Below are positions 53,485 to 63,774 of a DNA stretch of 64,000 nucleotides, piece after piece (the stretch's first letter is position 1; the number at the start of each line of letters is the position of its first letter). Below the pieces are notes generated by a model, which saw only the letters and a program-made list of their open reading frames with translations, was not told the origin of the DNA and did no database searches. This DNA comes from Epithemia pelagica (taxonomy: Eukaryota; Bacillariophyta; Bacillariophyceae; Surirellales; Surirellaceae): NCBI GenBank assembly GCA_946965045.2, contig OX337232.1, forward strand, positions 62,001-126,000, written 5' to 3'. A program made the position numbers and the translations under genes.

Positions 53485-54336
53485 ATGTTTTCGAAAGGAG
53501 TCCTCTGCAACAACATGGATCGAAACCACCTATGGGGTTCAAATCGGATGCCGACTACTAGGGCTGCCACTGTGGTCTATCATCGTGGCGTCTCGTTCCT
53601 AGTTGAAGGACTCTCGGTGGATGTGCCACAAACCCTTCTGGACAAGTTCCCGGACACCAAGCTAGCCAAACTTGCAATGGGCAGTCAGGTGAAGGATGAC
53701 GAACCGATAGCGATTGACGTCGATTTGCTCCATTTTCGCTACATGATTGAGTACATGCGCAACGGCGAGAAAGTCACCCTTGCACATCCGGGCATTGTCG
53801 ACAAGGAATCTTTGATGACAACGCTGGATAATTTTGGATTTCAGGATACAAGTGACCTCACGGTGGTGAATCCGGACACGTCCTTTGGCTCTGCAGTGAT
53901 GCATGCCAAAAAACACCTTGAAGTCCTGAACGCCGAACATAAATCACGCGAAAAAGCTCTCTGGAACGATATCAACACAGCTACAACAGCAAAAGAACGC
54001 GAGAAACACCGTTACAAGTCCAACTGCTTATACGCAGCGCAGTTTTTGTTTTTCGAACATTTGAAGACCAACGAACTGCACATAGATGTGCCGGAAGACC
54101 CGTTAGAGTGGCACTTCCACCATTACTTCCTTGAAACAATCTATGCCTATGTTTACAACGGTGAACACAACCAAGAAGACGAATCCATCAAATTCATGGT
54201 CGAGTGTTGTAATGAAGATAGTGAGCTTCGAAATTACCATCAAGACTGCATGATGCTGTATGGTTTTGAATATGAGGAGATGAATGTTTACAGGGGTATG
54301 TCCGTACTCTTGAAACCGTCTTTGAAATCAACGTAA
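53485..54336 (+). CDS. BTB/KCTD-like protein, A type
   Basis: 283 residues from ATG 53485 (the frame is open from 53308 but crosses the upstream box). Leader MFSKGVLCNNMDRNHLWGSN. BTB core: VSFLVEGLSVDVPQTLLDKF, PDTKLAKLAMGSQ, IAIDVDLLHFRYMIEYMRNG, EKVTLAHPGIVDKESLMTTL. It has one residue more than its relatives after the MRNG turn (MRNGEKV). Central helix YKSNCLYAAQFLFFEHLKTN; terminal YHQDCMMLYGFEYEEM. Its nearest relative is the broken gene at 59272-60117, with which it shares the 3' flank and a downstream YkgJ-like relic. Confidence 0.9.
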   Translation: MFSKGVLCNNMDRNHLWGSNRMPTTRAATVVYHRGVSFLVEGLSVDVPQTLLDKFPDTKLAKLAMGSQVKDDEPIAIDVDLLHFRYMIEYMRNGEKVTLAHPGIVDKESLMTTLDNFGFQDTSDLTVVNPDTSFGSAVMHAKKHLEVLNAEHKSREKALWNDINTATTAKEREKHRYKSNCLYAAQFLFFEHLKTNELHIDVPEDPLEWHFHHYFLETIYAYVYNGEHNQEDESIKFMVECCNEDSELRNYHQDCMMLYGFEYEEMNVYRGMSVLLKPSLKST

Positions 54337-54590
54337 CACTCTGGGTGGAGCATTTTCGGGTCTTTTTCTTCACAACGTGACTGGTTCTGTCGGTGGAATG
54401 GCAACACGTTTCAGTCTGGACAAAAAACGCTTGGGCAGTATAGACTTGTGAAAAGCAGCACTCGACGTAGGCCATTCCTTTGTGATTTTATACCGTGTCT
54501 CCACTAGTTGCATGGCACCGAACTATGCGTGTCTTGTTGTCTAATACCATAGGTTCTACTACCACACGCCCTGCAAGGAGACTCCCCTCC

Positions 54591-55440
54591 CTAATGGTAG
54601 ATGGTGGTTGCCGTCGTTGTATTTGTGTGTGTGCGGATTGTGGATTTCGTATTCCAAAGATACAGCCTCGTAGTAGGGGTCATTTTCCCTCGTGTCGTGT
54701 TGTTGTTGTTGCGGCTACTGCTTTGCTTGTTTCGTTGCAATACACTTGGCCCATTCGAGTTGTTGTGCCATCTCGTACAACCGTTTGTAGACACGATGCA
54801 AGGGTATACTCCCGTGGCGATTGTTGTTGGAGTCGTTGGAGCAGTGGCATTCGTGTCTGTTCCACAGACACACGTCGTCCTCCTCCTCCTTGTCCTTCTC
54901 ATTCGTTGGCCATCGAATCGTTGTCATATGCCTTGTTGGTACCCATCCAAAGGATGCCACAGTGTGCATGACGAATCCAAATCGCCCCGTCGACATTCAG
55001 CATTACGCGATTCCATGCATCCGTTTCCTTGTTCTTGTGTCATGCTATACTACTTTGTCTTTGTCGTTTGTTTCTGTTTCGTTGCGATACATGGCCTGTT
55101 CCAATTGATGCATTTCATACAACATTTCATGGACGCGATGCAAGGGCACTCCCTCCTGCGACATGGTTGCATTCTTGCCTACTGTCACGTCCGTTTCATT
55201 CGAACGTGGAATCGGAGTCATCATGCCTTCGCACCCGGTGCCTTCCAAAGGATCCCACAGTGGCAATTCCGACGCGTCCTCCAAATCGCCGCGTCGACAT
55301 TCGGCATTCCACGTTTCATGGATTCCAACAAGTTGGGATAAAAGGGATAAATACTGCATTGCCAGGGTCGAGCCGGATAAATTTGACAATGCTTGGTCTC
55401 CTCGTCGTAAAAGATGCAAAGTCTCGATTGATTGATTGAT
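54591..55440 (-). pseudogene. Relic of a YkgJ/UPF0153-like cysteine-cluster gene, copy 1
   Basis: On the minus strand: CIFYDEETKHCQIYPARPWQ then CSIYPFYPNLLES, then, in a second frame, WNAECRRGDLEDASELPLWD, PLEGTGCEGM and GVPLHRVHEMLYEMHQLEQA. The C-IYPARP-QC-PF-C order fits the zinc- or iron-chelating YkgJ/UPF0153 family. A one-base deletion near 55321 separates the frames (copy 2 is in frame there). Upstream the frame runs into a GATT microsatellite (INQSINQS) with no first CxxC cluster, so the 5' end is lost. Further downstream, around 54715-54996, a second diverged copy of the PLHRVYKRLYEM end is present. Confidence 0.65.
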
Positions 55441-55448
55441 TGATTGAT
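55425..55448 (+). repeat. GATT microsatellite
   Basis: Five to six GATT units, within the 5' end of the YkgJ-like relic. Confidence 0.9.
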
Positions 55449-56274
55449 GGATCTAGAGGTACGGAGAGCATTGACCACGGACTGACTTGGACCATAACAA
55501 AGGAGAAACGGCGGTAGAAAGGACCCTGTCTCGGCATTGGTTCTTTTGTGCAATATGGATCCTTCGTGTTGAGATGGTCGCGCTTTGTGTGCACCAAGTC
55601 ATGGAAATCAACCGCATCGAGCATATCATCAAGTCGTGGGTTCCGAACCATTCTTCAGGAACGCAGGAACTATTGCAGTACGTGCGGAGTTGTAAGTTCC
55701 CGATGGGGAGTAAGTTCGGACAATTTGGTGAGTTGGCGTCGTAAGGATCTCGACGTTCCGACCACCATTGTCATGTTGTTTGTAAAGGTAAGACATTTTG
55801 ATTTGTGAATGTTTTGTTTTGAGAAGTTCTTGCCAACGAGAATGAAGAAGAAGAGTCCTCTCCGCTTTGGAAATTCGAAGTACATGATTGGCAACTGGAC
55901 ATGATGGATTGATTCGATTCCAGTCGATTCGAGGTTCTAGAGAATTGTCCAGACGTCGAGAGAAGCGCATCTCGTGTCTCGTTGTCTTGTGTGTAGTTCG
56001 AGGAGCTACACGACCGTCCGTCGTTCCTGAGAAAGTAAAACACACACCGTGTCTTGAGAGAGAGTCTTCTGAGAGTCTTTCTCCACGGCCGGGAGACATT
56101 AAGAGAGTAACAGCAGAAAAGGTTGCCAGAATGCGCCAAAGGTGAATCTCCGTACAACAAAAATACGACGAACGACGACGGCGACAGCCATGGTGGTATC
56201 TTTTTGGGATTTTCCCCCGTGATATGTGGTGTCCCCCTCCCCCCAAAGTCTCTGGAGGAGGGTCCCTTCCAAAT

Positions 56275-56345
56275 GTTTCGGTCGCGGAAATAGAGGACCG
56301 GAATGGCTCGCAGGCGCGCCGACCGAGGCGAAGTGCCACACTCTT
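56275..56345 (-). repeat. Dispersed repeat copy (GAGCCATT core)
   Basis: TCGGTCGCGGAAATAGAGGA then CGGAATGGCTCGCAGGCGCG, CCGACCGAGGCGAA. Same orientation as the copies at 51800 and 61700. Confidence 0.8.
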
Positions 56346-56469
56346 TATGGTTTTCATCGCCAACAACCGCACTCTTGCTCCTCGACGGTCGGTGGCACAC
56401 ATCCTTGTGGTCCTACTACTTCAGGTTGATAAACGTCGTGTATCGCGGCATCTTGTTGGAGCACACAAT

Positions 56470-57850
56470 CAGGAATCAGGCATGTCAAGACACACCATGG
56501 TGGTGTGTTCGTTTTGGAGCAGCAAGGAAGAAATCGCCCACTGGTCGTCGTCGTCTGCTTTTCCACCAGGAATGGACGATTCTCGGGTGTGCGACCACCA
56601 ACCAAACGCCCTTTTCGTACTCTGCAGGACAAACAATCTCGAGAACCAAACATGGCGGGGAACGTTTGGAACAGCTCACCACGAATGGACCTTCGGATTC
56701 GACAGGACATGGTCGGCCAAAAGAATCGGGTGATCCAAATGGGTGTATTACACGAGCAAAACGCCTGGTTCCAGTTCCCGTGGACCTCCGTTTCTTCTAC
56801 TCTCTTTCTGGTTGGTCGGACCGACAGTTTGTACAGTGCACGACACGGAGCATGATGGTGCTCCACAATCCACCGGACTGGACCGGACCGAGCCGAACCG
56901 AACCACACACACACACACCAAACAATCGAATCGAAATGGGATTCTGTTTCCAAACCATTTTCGAAACAATCGATGCAACCACTCGCGTGTGCATCCATCC
57001 TGGAGAGAACTGCCTTGTCCCATTTTTGATCGAGAGGATACCAGCCATGACGACTTCTCCATCACAACGTCACATGAAAAGAGACCACCTTATATATCCA
57101 TCCCAACGCACACATGTTTGGAACCAGCCTCTAAGGTCCAAGAATAGAACAAACAGCGGAACCAACGGGTGTGGTGGATTGGTTTTGCCTTTTGGATCGC
57201 GTCGCACCAACATTTCCAGAATCATCCGTGTCCATCCCGATATCGCTTCCGGGTGTGGTTGTTCACGGCCAAGAGAGGTGTCGTCGATTCCTTGAAATGG
57301 CGCACAAGCGTGTGCCTGCATCAAAGGAGAGTACAACTAGTAAACAGACAAAGCGGAGCACTCGAGACGCAATAGCAAACACACACGCACCACAGAACTG
57401 TACACGGATACAGACCAAAGCCACTACTATACAATCGTGTGGACTCCACCCAAAGTTCGGCTCCTGCGAGTTAAGGAAGAATACATGTCTCGAGTCCCTT
57501 CCACAAGGAGCGATTATCGAACCTTTCGTGTTGATCGACAGTACCTGTCGCCTGTCGCGCATTTTTGTTGTCTCACACACGATTCTGGACCCATAGACTC
57601 CTCGACGCAACACACACACGCTCCTACATCCGTGCGGCATCTTCCAAGCAAGAGAAACGCTCCACGTACGCCAAACCACGGCCGAACGGAACGTGTGCAT
57701 TTCGAATCGTGAGCACCTTGGCGGTCGGAGCCTGCAGTCGTCCTACCATGGGACCTATTCCTACCCACACGATCCTTATTGCGGGTCGTGTGCTTGACTG
57801 TCAAACCCAATCCCTGTATCTTGGTGGCAAATGGACAAGATTGGACCCCT
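56470..57850 (+). repeat. Segmental duplication upstream of BTB genes, copy 2
   Basis: Partner of 48480-49910. Ends about 40 bases before the upstream box of the gene at 58007. Confidence 0.85.
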
Positions 57851-57888
57851 AACGAAAGATCGAGTGAAGCGCGCCGCGGCACGTTTTT

Positions 57889-57908
57889 AGGTTTTGCGGA
57901 AAAACCAC
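57889..57908 (+). promoter_or_regulatory. Upstream box of the BTB family
   Basis: AGGTTTTGCGGAAAAACCAC, preceded by GGCACGTTTTT; 118 bases before ATG 58007. Confidence 0.55.
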
Positions 57909-58006
57909 AAACGGGTCCGATACTCTCGGGTACCAAAAGACGTCTCGTTTTCGAGTTTAGGTGAAGGATACAACAGCAAGAGACACACACAGTCATCATC
58001 ATCATC

Positions 58007-58894
58007 ATGTTTTGGAAAGGAGTCCTCTGGAACGCACTGATTCGAGACCACCTACCGGTTCTTCGAACTCATCAGATGCCGACTGCAGGAAGGGCTGCTT
58101 TTGCCGTCTATCATCGTGATCGCGGCGTCCCGTTCCTAGTGGAAGGACTGTCGGTGGATGTGCCACAAACACTTTTGGACAAATATCCCGATACCAAGTT
58201 AGCCAAACTTGCAATGGGCAGTCAGGCGGAGGAGGACGAGCCTATTGCGATTGACATTGAATGGAACCATTTTCGTTTCGTTATAGATTATATGCGTCAT
58301 GACAAAGTCGTTGTGCCGTACAAGAGCAGTGTCACCAAGGAGTCCTTGTTGAAGGCGCTTCTAAGTCTTGAGTTTGGTGATGAAGACAGTATCATGTCGT
58401 CAGGCGGCGGAATCCAGATGACAAATGAACCAGATCTGTCGGAAGAAGTCAAGAAATCCAAAATTTCAACTAGAGACGCGATCAAATGGCTGAATACTCT
58501 GGAAGACAAGCAAAACGCACGGATTTTGGCCGTGCAGAAAGAAAAGCAGGAAACTATACAAGACGGAAAGATTCTCGATTACAAGGAAAGTTGCTTTCGT
58601 TTGGCGCTTTCCCTTTTTCAAGAATACAGGAAATTGGGCTCCTTGACAATCCTAGTGTACCTGGTTCCCAATTGTGGAGCAGCCATGGCAGAGCTACATC
58701 ATAAAATTGAAGAACTCATGGTTGTGAAGGAGATTCCTCTCCAACATAAACGCAGGCCGTTCCATCATCTACCAGATAATTTCAAGATGATCCATCAAGA
58801 GTCATTGGCTTTGTTCGGTTTAAAATACCGTGACATTTCAATAGACAGGAACCGTGACATCCTAGTTAAGTTGGAAATTCTTTCGGACGCGTAA
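58007..58894 (+). CDS. BTB/KCTD-like protein, B type
   Basis: 295 residues, ATG 58007. Leader MFWKGVLWNALIRDHLPVLR, then BTB core: VPFLVEGLSVDVPQTLLDKY, PDTKLAKLAMGSQ, IAIDIEWNHFRFVIDYMRHD, KVVVPYKSSVTKESLLKALL. A serine/glycine-rich turn (SSGGGIQM) and NEPDLSEEVKKSKISTRDAI mark the B type. A charged helix precedes the central YKESCFRLALSLFQEYRK. The terminal motif is IHQESLALFGLKYRDI. The nearest relative is the broken gene at 62888-63774. Intact, so it serves as the reference for reading that gene's lesion. Confidence 0.9.
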   Translation: MFWKGVLWNALIRDHLPVLRTHQMPTAGRAAFAVYHRDRGVPFLVEGLSVDVPQTLLDKYPDTKLAKLAMGSQAEEDEPIAIDIEWNHFRFVIDYMRHDKVVVPYKSSVTKESLLKALLSLEFGDEDSIMSSGGGIQMTNEPDLSEEVKKSKISTRDAIKWLNTLEDKQNARILAVQKEKQETIQDGKILDYKESCFRLALSLFQEYRKLGSLTILVYLVPNCGAAMAELHHKIEELMVVKEIPLQHKRRPFHHLPDNFKMIHQESLALFGLKYRDISIDRNRDILVKLEILSDA

Positions 58895-59194
58895 AACCGT
58901 CCTACGAACAGGTCATGCTGACATCTGATCGATGGAGTTTGTAAATGTGAGTAGTTTGCGAGTCTATGTACCTTCTGTTGCTCTTGATCTTGTCAGTCAT
59001 TGCACTCGTATAGCCGCATTGTCGGGCGATGTAGTGGCTGTACCAACCATCGTTGACAGGAATGATGCTGACATCCCCAAACATGTTGCTGGTGGACAAC
59101 ACAACGAACTTGCGCGGTCCCACACGATCCAAGTACACTGTGTAACAGACAGATCACAGCACACGAAAACCTGTGCGTACGGCAGCACGTTTAC

Positions 59195-59214
59195 AGGTTT
59201 TGCGGTAAAACAAC
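59195..59214 (+). promoter_or_regulatory. Upstream box of the BTB family
   Basis: AGGTTTTGCGGTAAAACAAC, identical to the box at 49948; 77 bases before ATG 59272. Confidence 0.6.
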
Positions 59215-59271
59215 AAACGGGTACCAAACGACAGGGTCTCGTTTTTGAGTTTTCGTGGAGGAAAGAACAAG

Positions 59272-60117
59272 ATGATGATGGTATCAAAAGGAGTCCTCTG
59301 CAACAACATTGTTCGAAACCATCCATGGGCTTGGAATCGAATGCCGACTACCAGGGCTGTGTCTGCGGTCTATCATCGCGGCGTCTCGTTTCTGGTTGAA
59401 GGACTCTCGATGGATGTGCCACAAACACTGTTGGACCAGTTCCCGGACACCAAGTTAGCCAAACTTGCAATGAGCAGCCCGGCGAAGGATGACGAACCGA
59501 TTGCGATTGACGTCGATTGGCTCCGTTTTCGCTACATGGTTGAATACATGCGCAACGGGTAAGTCACTTTTGCGCATCCGGGCATTGTCGACAAGGAATC
59601 CTTGTTGACAACGCTGGATAATTTTGGATTTCAGGATACAAGTGACCTCATGGTGGTGAATCCTGGCACGTCTTTAGGCTCTGCAGTGATGCATGCTAAG
59701 AAACACCTTGAAGTCCTGAACGCCGAATATGAATCACGCGAAGAAGCTATCTGGAACGATAAAAAGACGGCTAAAACAGCAAAAGAACGCGCCAAACACG
59801 AATACAAGCACAGGTGCTTAAGGGCAGCGAAGTTTGTGTTCTTCGAACAGTTGAAGACCAACAAACTGAAAATAGACATGCCGCAAGACTTCTTAGAGTG
59901 GGACTTCCACCATATCTACCTTGACACAATCTATGCCTGTGTTTACAACGGTGAACAGAACCAAGGAGGCGAATCTTTCAAATTCATGGTCGAGTGTTGC
60001 AATGAAGATAGCGAGCTTCGAAATTACCATCAAGACTGTATGATGCTGTATAGTTTGGAATATGAGGACGTGGAGGAAGGCTATGTTATCTTGAAACCGT
60101 CTTTGAAATCCACGTAA
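59272..60117 (+). pseudogene. BTB/KCTD-like gene, A type, with one nonsense codon
   Basis: Starts MMMVSKGVLCNNIVRNHPWA (ATGs at 59272, 59275, 59278). BTB core VSFLVEGLSMDVPQTLLDQF ... IAIDVDWLRFRYMVEYMRNG is followed by a TAA at 59560-59562, where relatives have a lysine codon (NGKVT). The same frame then continues without further lesion: VTFAHPGIVDKESLLTTLDN, YKHRCLRAAKFVFFEQLKTN, YHQDCMMLYSLEYEDV, stop at 60117. The terminal motif has S for G (YSLEY). A single AAA to TAA change explains everything; read-through or a sequencing error cannot be excluded. Confidence 0.88.
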
Positions 60118-60424
60118 CACTCGATCGGGCTGGAGCATTTTCGAGTCTTTTTTCTTCACGACGTGACTGGTTCTGTTGGTGGAATGGCAGCATGTTTCAG
60201 TCTGGACAAAATACGCTTGGGCGAGTAGTACAGAATAGACTTATGAAAAAGCAGGACTAGGCGTAGGCCATTCTCTTGTGACTTTCTACCGTGTCTCCAC
60301 TGGTTGCATGGCACGGAACTAGGTGCGTCTTGTTGGCTTTGGCCTTTTCTTCTCCAAAAGTGTTGCGCGCGCATTTCATTCCACAGTTTCTACAACTGCA
60401 CGCCTTGCAAGGAGACTCCCCTCC

Positions 60425-61385
60425 CTAGTAGTAGATGGTGGTTGCCGTCGTGGTATTTGTGTGTGCGCGGATTGTGGATTTGTTCCAAAGATACATCAGC
60501 CTAGTAGGAGTCCTTTTCCCTCGTGTCGTGTTGTTGATGTTCTTGTTCTTGTTGTTGCGGCTACTGCTTTGTTTGTTTCGTTGCAATACACTTGGCCTGT
60601 TCGAGTTGTTGTGGCATCTCCGACAACAGTTTGTACACACGATGCAAGGGTATACTCCCGTGGTGATTGTTGTTGGAGTAGTTGGAGCAGTGACATTCGT
60701 GTCCACAGACACACATGTCGTCCACCTCCTTCTCCTTTTCATTCGCCGGCCGTCGATTCCGTGTCATATATCTTGTTGGCACCCATCCACAGGATCTCAC
60801 AGTGCGCAGGACGAATCCAAATCGCCCCATCGCCATTCGACATTTAGCGATTCCATGCATCCGTTTCCTTCTTTTGTTATGTCTTTCTGATATACTACTT
60901 TGTCTTTTTCGTTTGGTTCTGTTTCGTTGCGATACATGGCTTGTTCCAATTGTTGCATCTCGTACAGTATTTCATAGACGCGATGCAAGGGCACTCCATC
61001 AGTGGTCGAAGCATTCGCGCCCTTGTCGTCTGGAATCACAAATGGCACCTTGTCGGCTTTCGTGTCATTGGGACGTGGAATCGGCGTCATGCCTTCGCAC
61101 CCCGTCCCTTCCAACGGATCCCACAGGGGCAATGTACTGTCCATATCCAAATCTCCCCGTCGACATTCGGTGTTCCACGATTCGATAGATTCGAGCAAAT
61201 AGGGATAAAATGGATAAATCGAACATTGCAACGGTCGAGCGGGATACATTTAGCAATGCTTGGTTTCTTCGAGTTGGCAATGCCCGTCGACATTCGTCAT
61301 GGTATCCTCCGATTCCCGCACAAACGGTCGTGTCATGGGCGTTTTCTTGAGGCGAATCCATTGCTGAGACAAGAGGCGTTATGGT
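60425..61385 (-). pseudogene. Relic of a YkgJ/UPF0153-like cysteine-cluster gene, copy 2
   Basis: The minus strand reads QQWIRLKKTPMTRPFVRESE, then TMTNVDGHCQLEETKHC, a TAA where copy 1 has a glutamine codon, then MYPARPLQCSIYPFYPYLLE, SWNTECRRGDLDMDSTLPLW, PLEGTGCEGMTPIPRP and GVPLHRVYEILYEMQQLEQA. It covers more of the 5' part than copy 1 and is in frame where copy 1 has its deletion, so the two died independently. The first CxxC cluster is still missing. Bases 60290-60790 repeat 54490-54920. Confidence 0.65.
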
Positions 61386-62780
61386 AAAAAACGGTATCCT
61401 TGGAATCGAATCAACCAGAATTATACGAAAGACCATCCTCCTTTTCTCCATGACTGGAAAGACCACGTCTTGGGGATTCATTCAATACGGTCTTTGAAAT
61501 CGTTCCGATTCTAGGTCCGCTCTCGTATTATAAGGAAAGCCTTGATCCTGATGGATAAGAGAGGACTGACCAAAGCAGCGTGTACATGGTGAACGAACGA
61601 CGACGAGACTTCGGGATCTTTTTTCTTTTGTGGTTGTGGGTCGCACAGAGGGATCCAGTCGCGTGTCGTGACGGATTGACTGGTCGCGGGTATAACGGCA
61701 GAGAATGGCTCGCAGACACGCCGACCGACGCGAGCTTTCCCACTTTTGGTAGATCCTCGCCAACGGTCCCCTCCAGGTGTGGTAAAGCATCTCTCACAAT
61801 AACCAAAAGAGGCATTGGTCTTGCTCTCCCTCCTCGCCATCTTTCTTGTTATTACACGACAGGCAGACATTCATGTTCCACACAAACGATGTGACGTAAT
61901 AATAACATGGAGACAAAGAACAACACTGTAAATCATGTCACGATAAAGAGACGTGCCGTATCAGCAGCAGCAATCTACAGTCTGGTGTGAATGAATCAAA
62001 AGTCCATTTGGATGACGACTGACACACCAATCGTCGTCCTTACAACAGGAAGGATCCATTCATGTGGCCACAAGTGTGTTACTTGAGTGGTCACAAGACA
62101 GATCAAATTCACACCAGAATCTCTTGTCGTGGTGGGACAAAGTCGATCCTCGAACTACAGCTTGCTGTGCGGCCAGTTATTGATCCATAAGGGCGCTTCC
62201 CCAAGACCAAGCTTGCGCGCGCAATTGCAGGCTGGACACTCTCAATCTCTTTGTGTCCGTGTCGCCGTTCCGATCCAATGTCCACAAGACACGCCTTGTT
62301 GTGGCGTTCCGACAACAAGGATGGATCATGAAACAAAGCCACGCACATTCTGGATGAGAAGCATTTCGCCGATTGGGAGGAAAACGGTGAGACGGATTGT
62401 TGGTTGGAGTATGCCTAGTTTCAATCCACACGACAATGACGAAAACGACAAGAGAAACTCAATGCCAGACCAAAAAGTGACTGGGCTATGAACGTCCTTT
62501 TGGAGCAACGACAGTCTTGGCAACCCAGTGCCGCAACGCTACCAACAAACGAACAAGACCAACGTTTGTGTTTGGGAATGGCGCTCCAGAACTTTATTCA
62601 TACCGAGGCGGCACGGGACTCACCTTTTTCATTCTGATGGAGCTTGTTTGGAATGAAGAACAAGCAGCTTGATTGGAAGAAACCAAGCAGAACGGCCAGT
62701 GGCAAGATCACTGTGGAGAAACACTACCAATAACTCAAGGAGAAGATCTTGTTCTGCACATAGCTATGAGACGGCAGCAA
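61386..62780. other. Intergenic region
   Basis: No supportable gene. Bases 61670-62160 are a diverged copy of 51770-52230 (for example AGTCCATTTGGATGA; CACACCAGAATCTCTTGTCG versus CACACCAGAACTTGTCGTCG). Confidence 0.6.
61672..61745 (-). repeat. Dispersed repeat copy (GAGCCATT core)
   Basis: TGGTCGCGGGTATAACGGCA then GAGAATGGCTCGCAGACACG, CCGACCGACGCGAG. Confidence 0.8.
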
Positions 62781-62796
62781 AGGTTTTGAGGGGAAG
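62781..62796 (+). promoter_or_regulatory. Upstream box of the BTB family
   Basis: AGGTTTTGAGGGGAAG, 107 bases before ATG 62888. Confidence 0.5.
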
Positions 62797-62887
62797 CACT
62801 CACTGCAGAAAAACATTAACACACATCAAACCAGCACATGCTGTGTAATTTGTCCGTATCGACAAAGATAAAGAAGAAATCACAAGA

Positions 62888-63774
62888 ATGATTCCAACGG
62901 TCGTTGTGAAAACCGCAGTGCGGTGCAAGAACATGCTTTGTTCGGGGACGACGACGAGCCGCTTTGGAAGCGTTTCATGTCGAAACCTGCGTGGCATTTC
63001 GTTTCTGGTCGAAGGACTTTCCGTGGATGTGCCACAAACACTCCTGGACAAGTTTCCCGATACCAAGCTAGCGAAACTTGCCAGGGACAACTCAGGAAAA
63101 GACAGTGAGCCTATTGCGATTGAAGTTGATTTGAACCATTTTCGTTTCCTTATAGATTATATGCGTCATGACAAAGTCGTTGTGCCGTACAAGAGCAGTC
63201 TCACGAAGGAGTCCTTGTTGAAGACTTTTCAAAGTTTTGAGTTCGATGATGGAGACAGTGTCTTGTCGTCAGGTGGCGGAATCCAGATGGAAAATATGCC
63301 AGATCTGTCGGAAGAGGTCAAAGAATCCAAAATGTCAACCACACAAACGCGATCCATTGGATGAATACTCTTGAAAAAGAGCAAATTGCGCGTATGTTGG
63401 CCGTGGTGCAAGAAAAACATGAACAAAGACTAGAAGGACATAATCTTGACTACAAGGAAAGGTGCCTTGATGTGGCGCTTTTCCTTTTTCAAGAATACAG
63501 GAAAGCGGGCAGCTTGTCAATTAAGGTGTACGCCAAAGAAAGAGTGAAACGTTTTGAAGACATGAGCCGCAATACTGAAGTAACCGTTTCAGCAATGCAT
63601 ACTAAAGTTGAAACAATCATGACTATGACGGAACATCAGCTCGTTCCTAATACCCTCAAGACGTTCCACCAAGAGTCATTGGCTTTGTTTAGTTTGCAAT
63701 ACGCTGGTTTTTCTAAAACACACGATGGCATTGAAGTTCAGCTGGTCCCCCTTCTTTCGGAAACAGACCCGTAA
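62888..63774 (+). pseudogene. BTB/KCTD-like gene, B type, broken by a frameshift
   Basis: ATG 62888 with a basic leader (MIPTVVVKTAVRCKNMLCSG) unlike the usual SKGVLWN type. BTB core: ISFLVEGLSVDVPQTLLDKF, PDTKLAKLARD, IAIEVDLNHFRFLIDYMRHD, KVVVPYKSSLTKESLLKTFQ. After SEEVKESKMSTT the frame is lost near 63345, where the intact paralog at 58007 has RDAIKWLNTLE; the sequence resumes in another frame as WMNTLEKEQIARMLAVVQEK, with YKERCLDVALFLFQEYRK and FHQESLALFSLQYAGF, stop at 63774. The stretch between shared bases is about two bases longer than in the paralog. The rest is intact, so the lesion is young or an error. Confidence 0.87.

Larger units (their letters stand above)
55449..57888. other. 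Intergenic region
   Basis: No supportable gene. It contains a dispersed-repeat copy and, from about 56470, copy 2 of the segmental duplication that lies 5' of BTB genes. A minus-strand frame at 55629-56402 is open over 257 codons but runs through the dispersed repeat. Confidence 0.6.
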
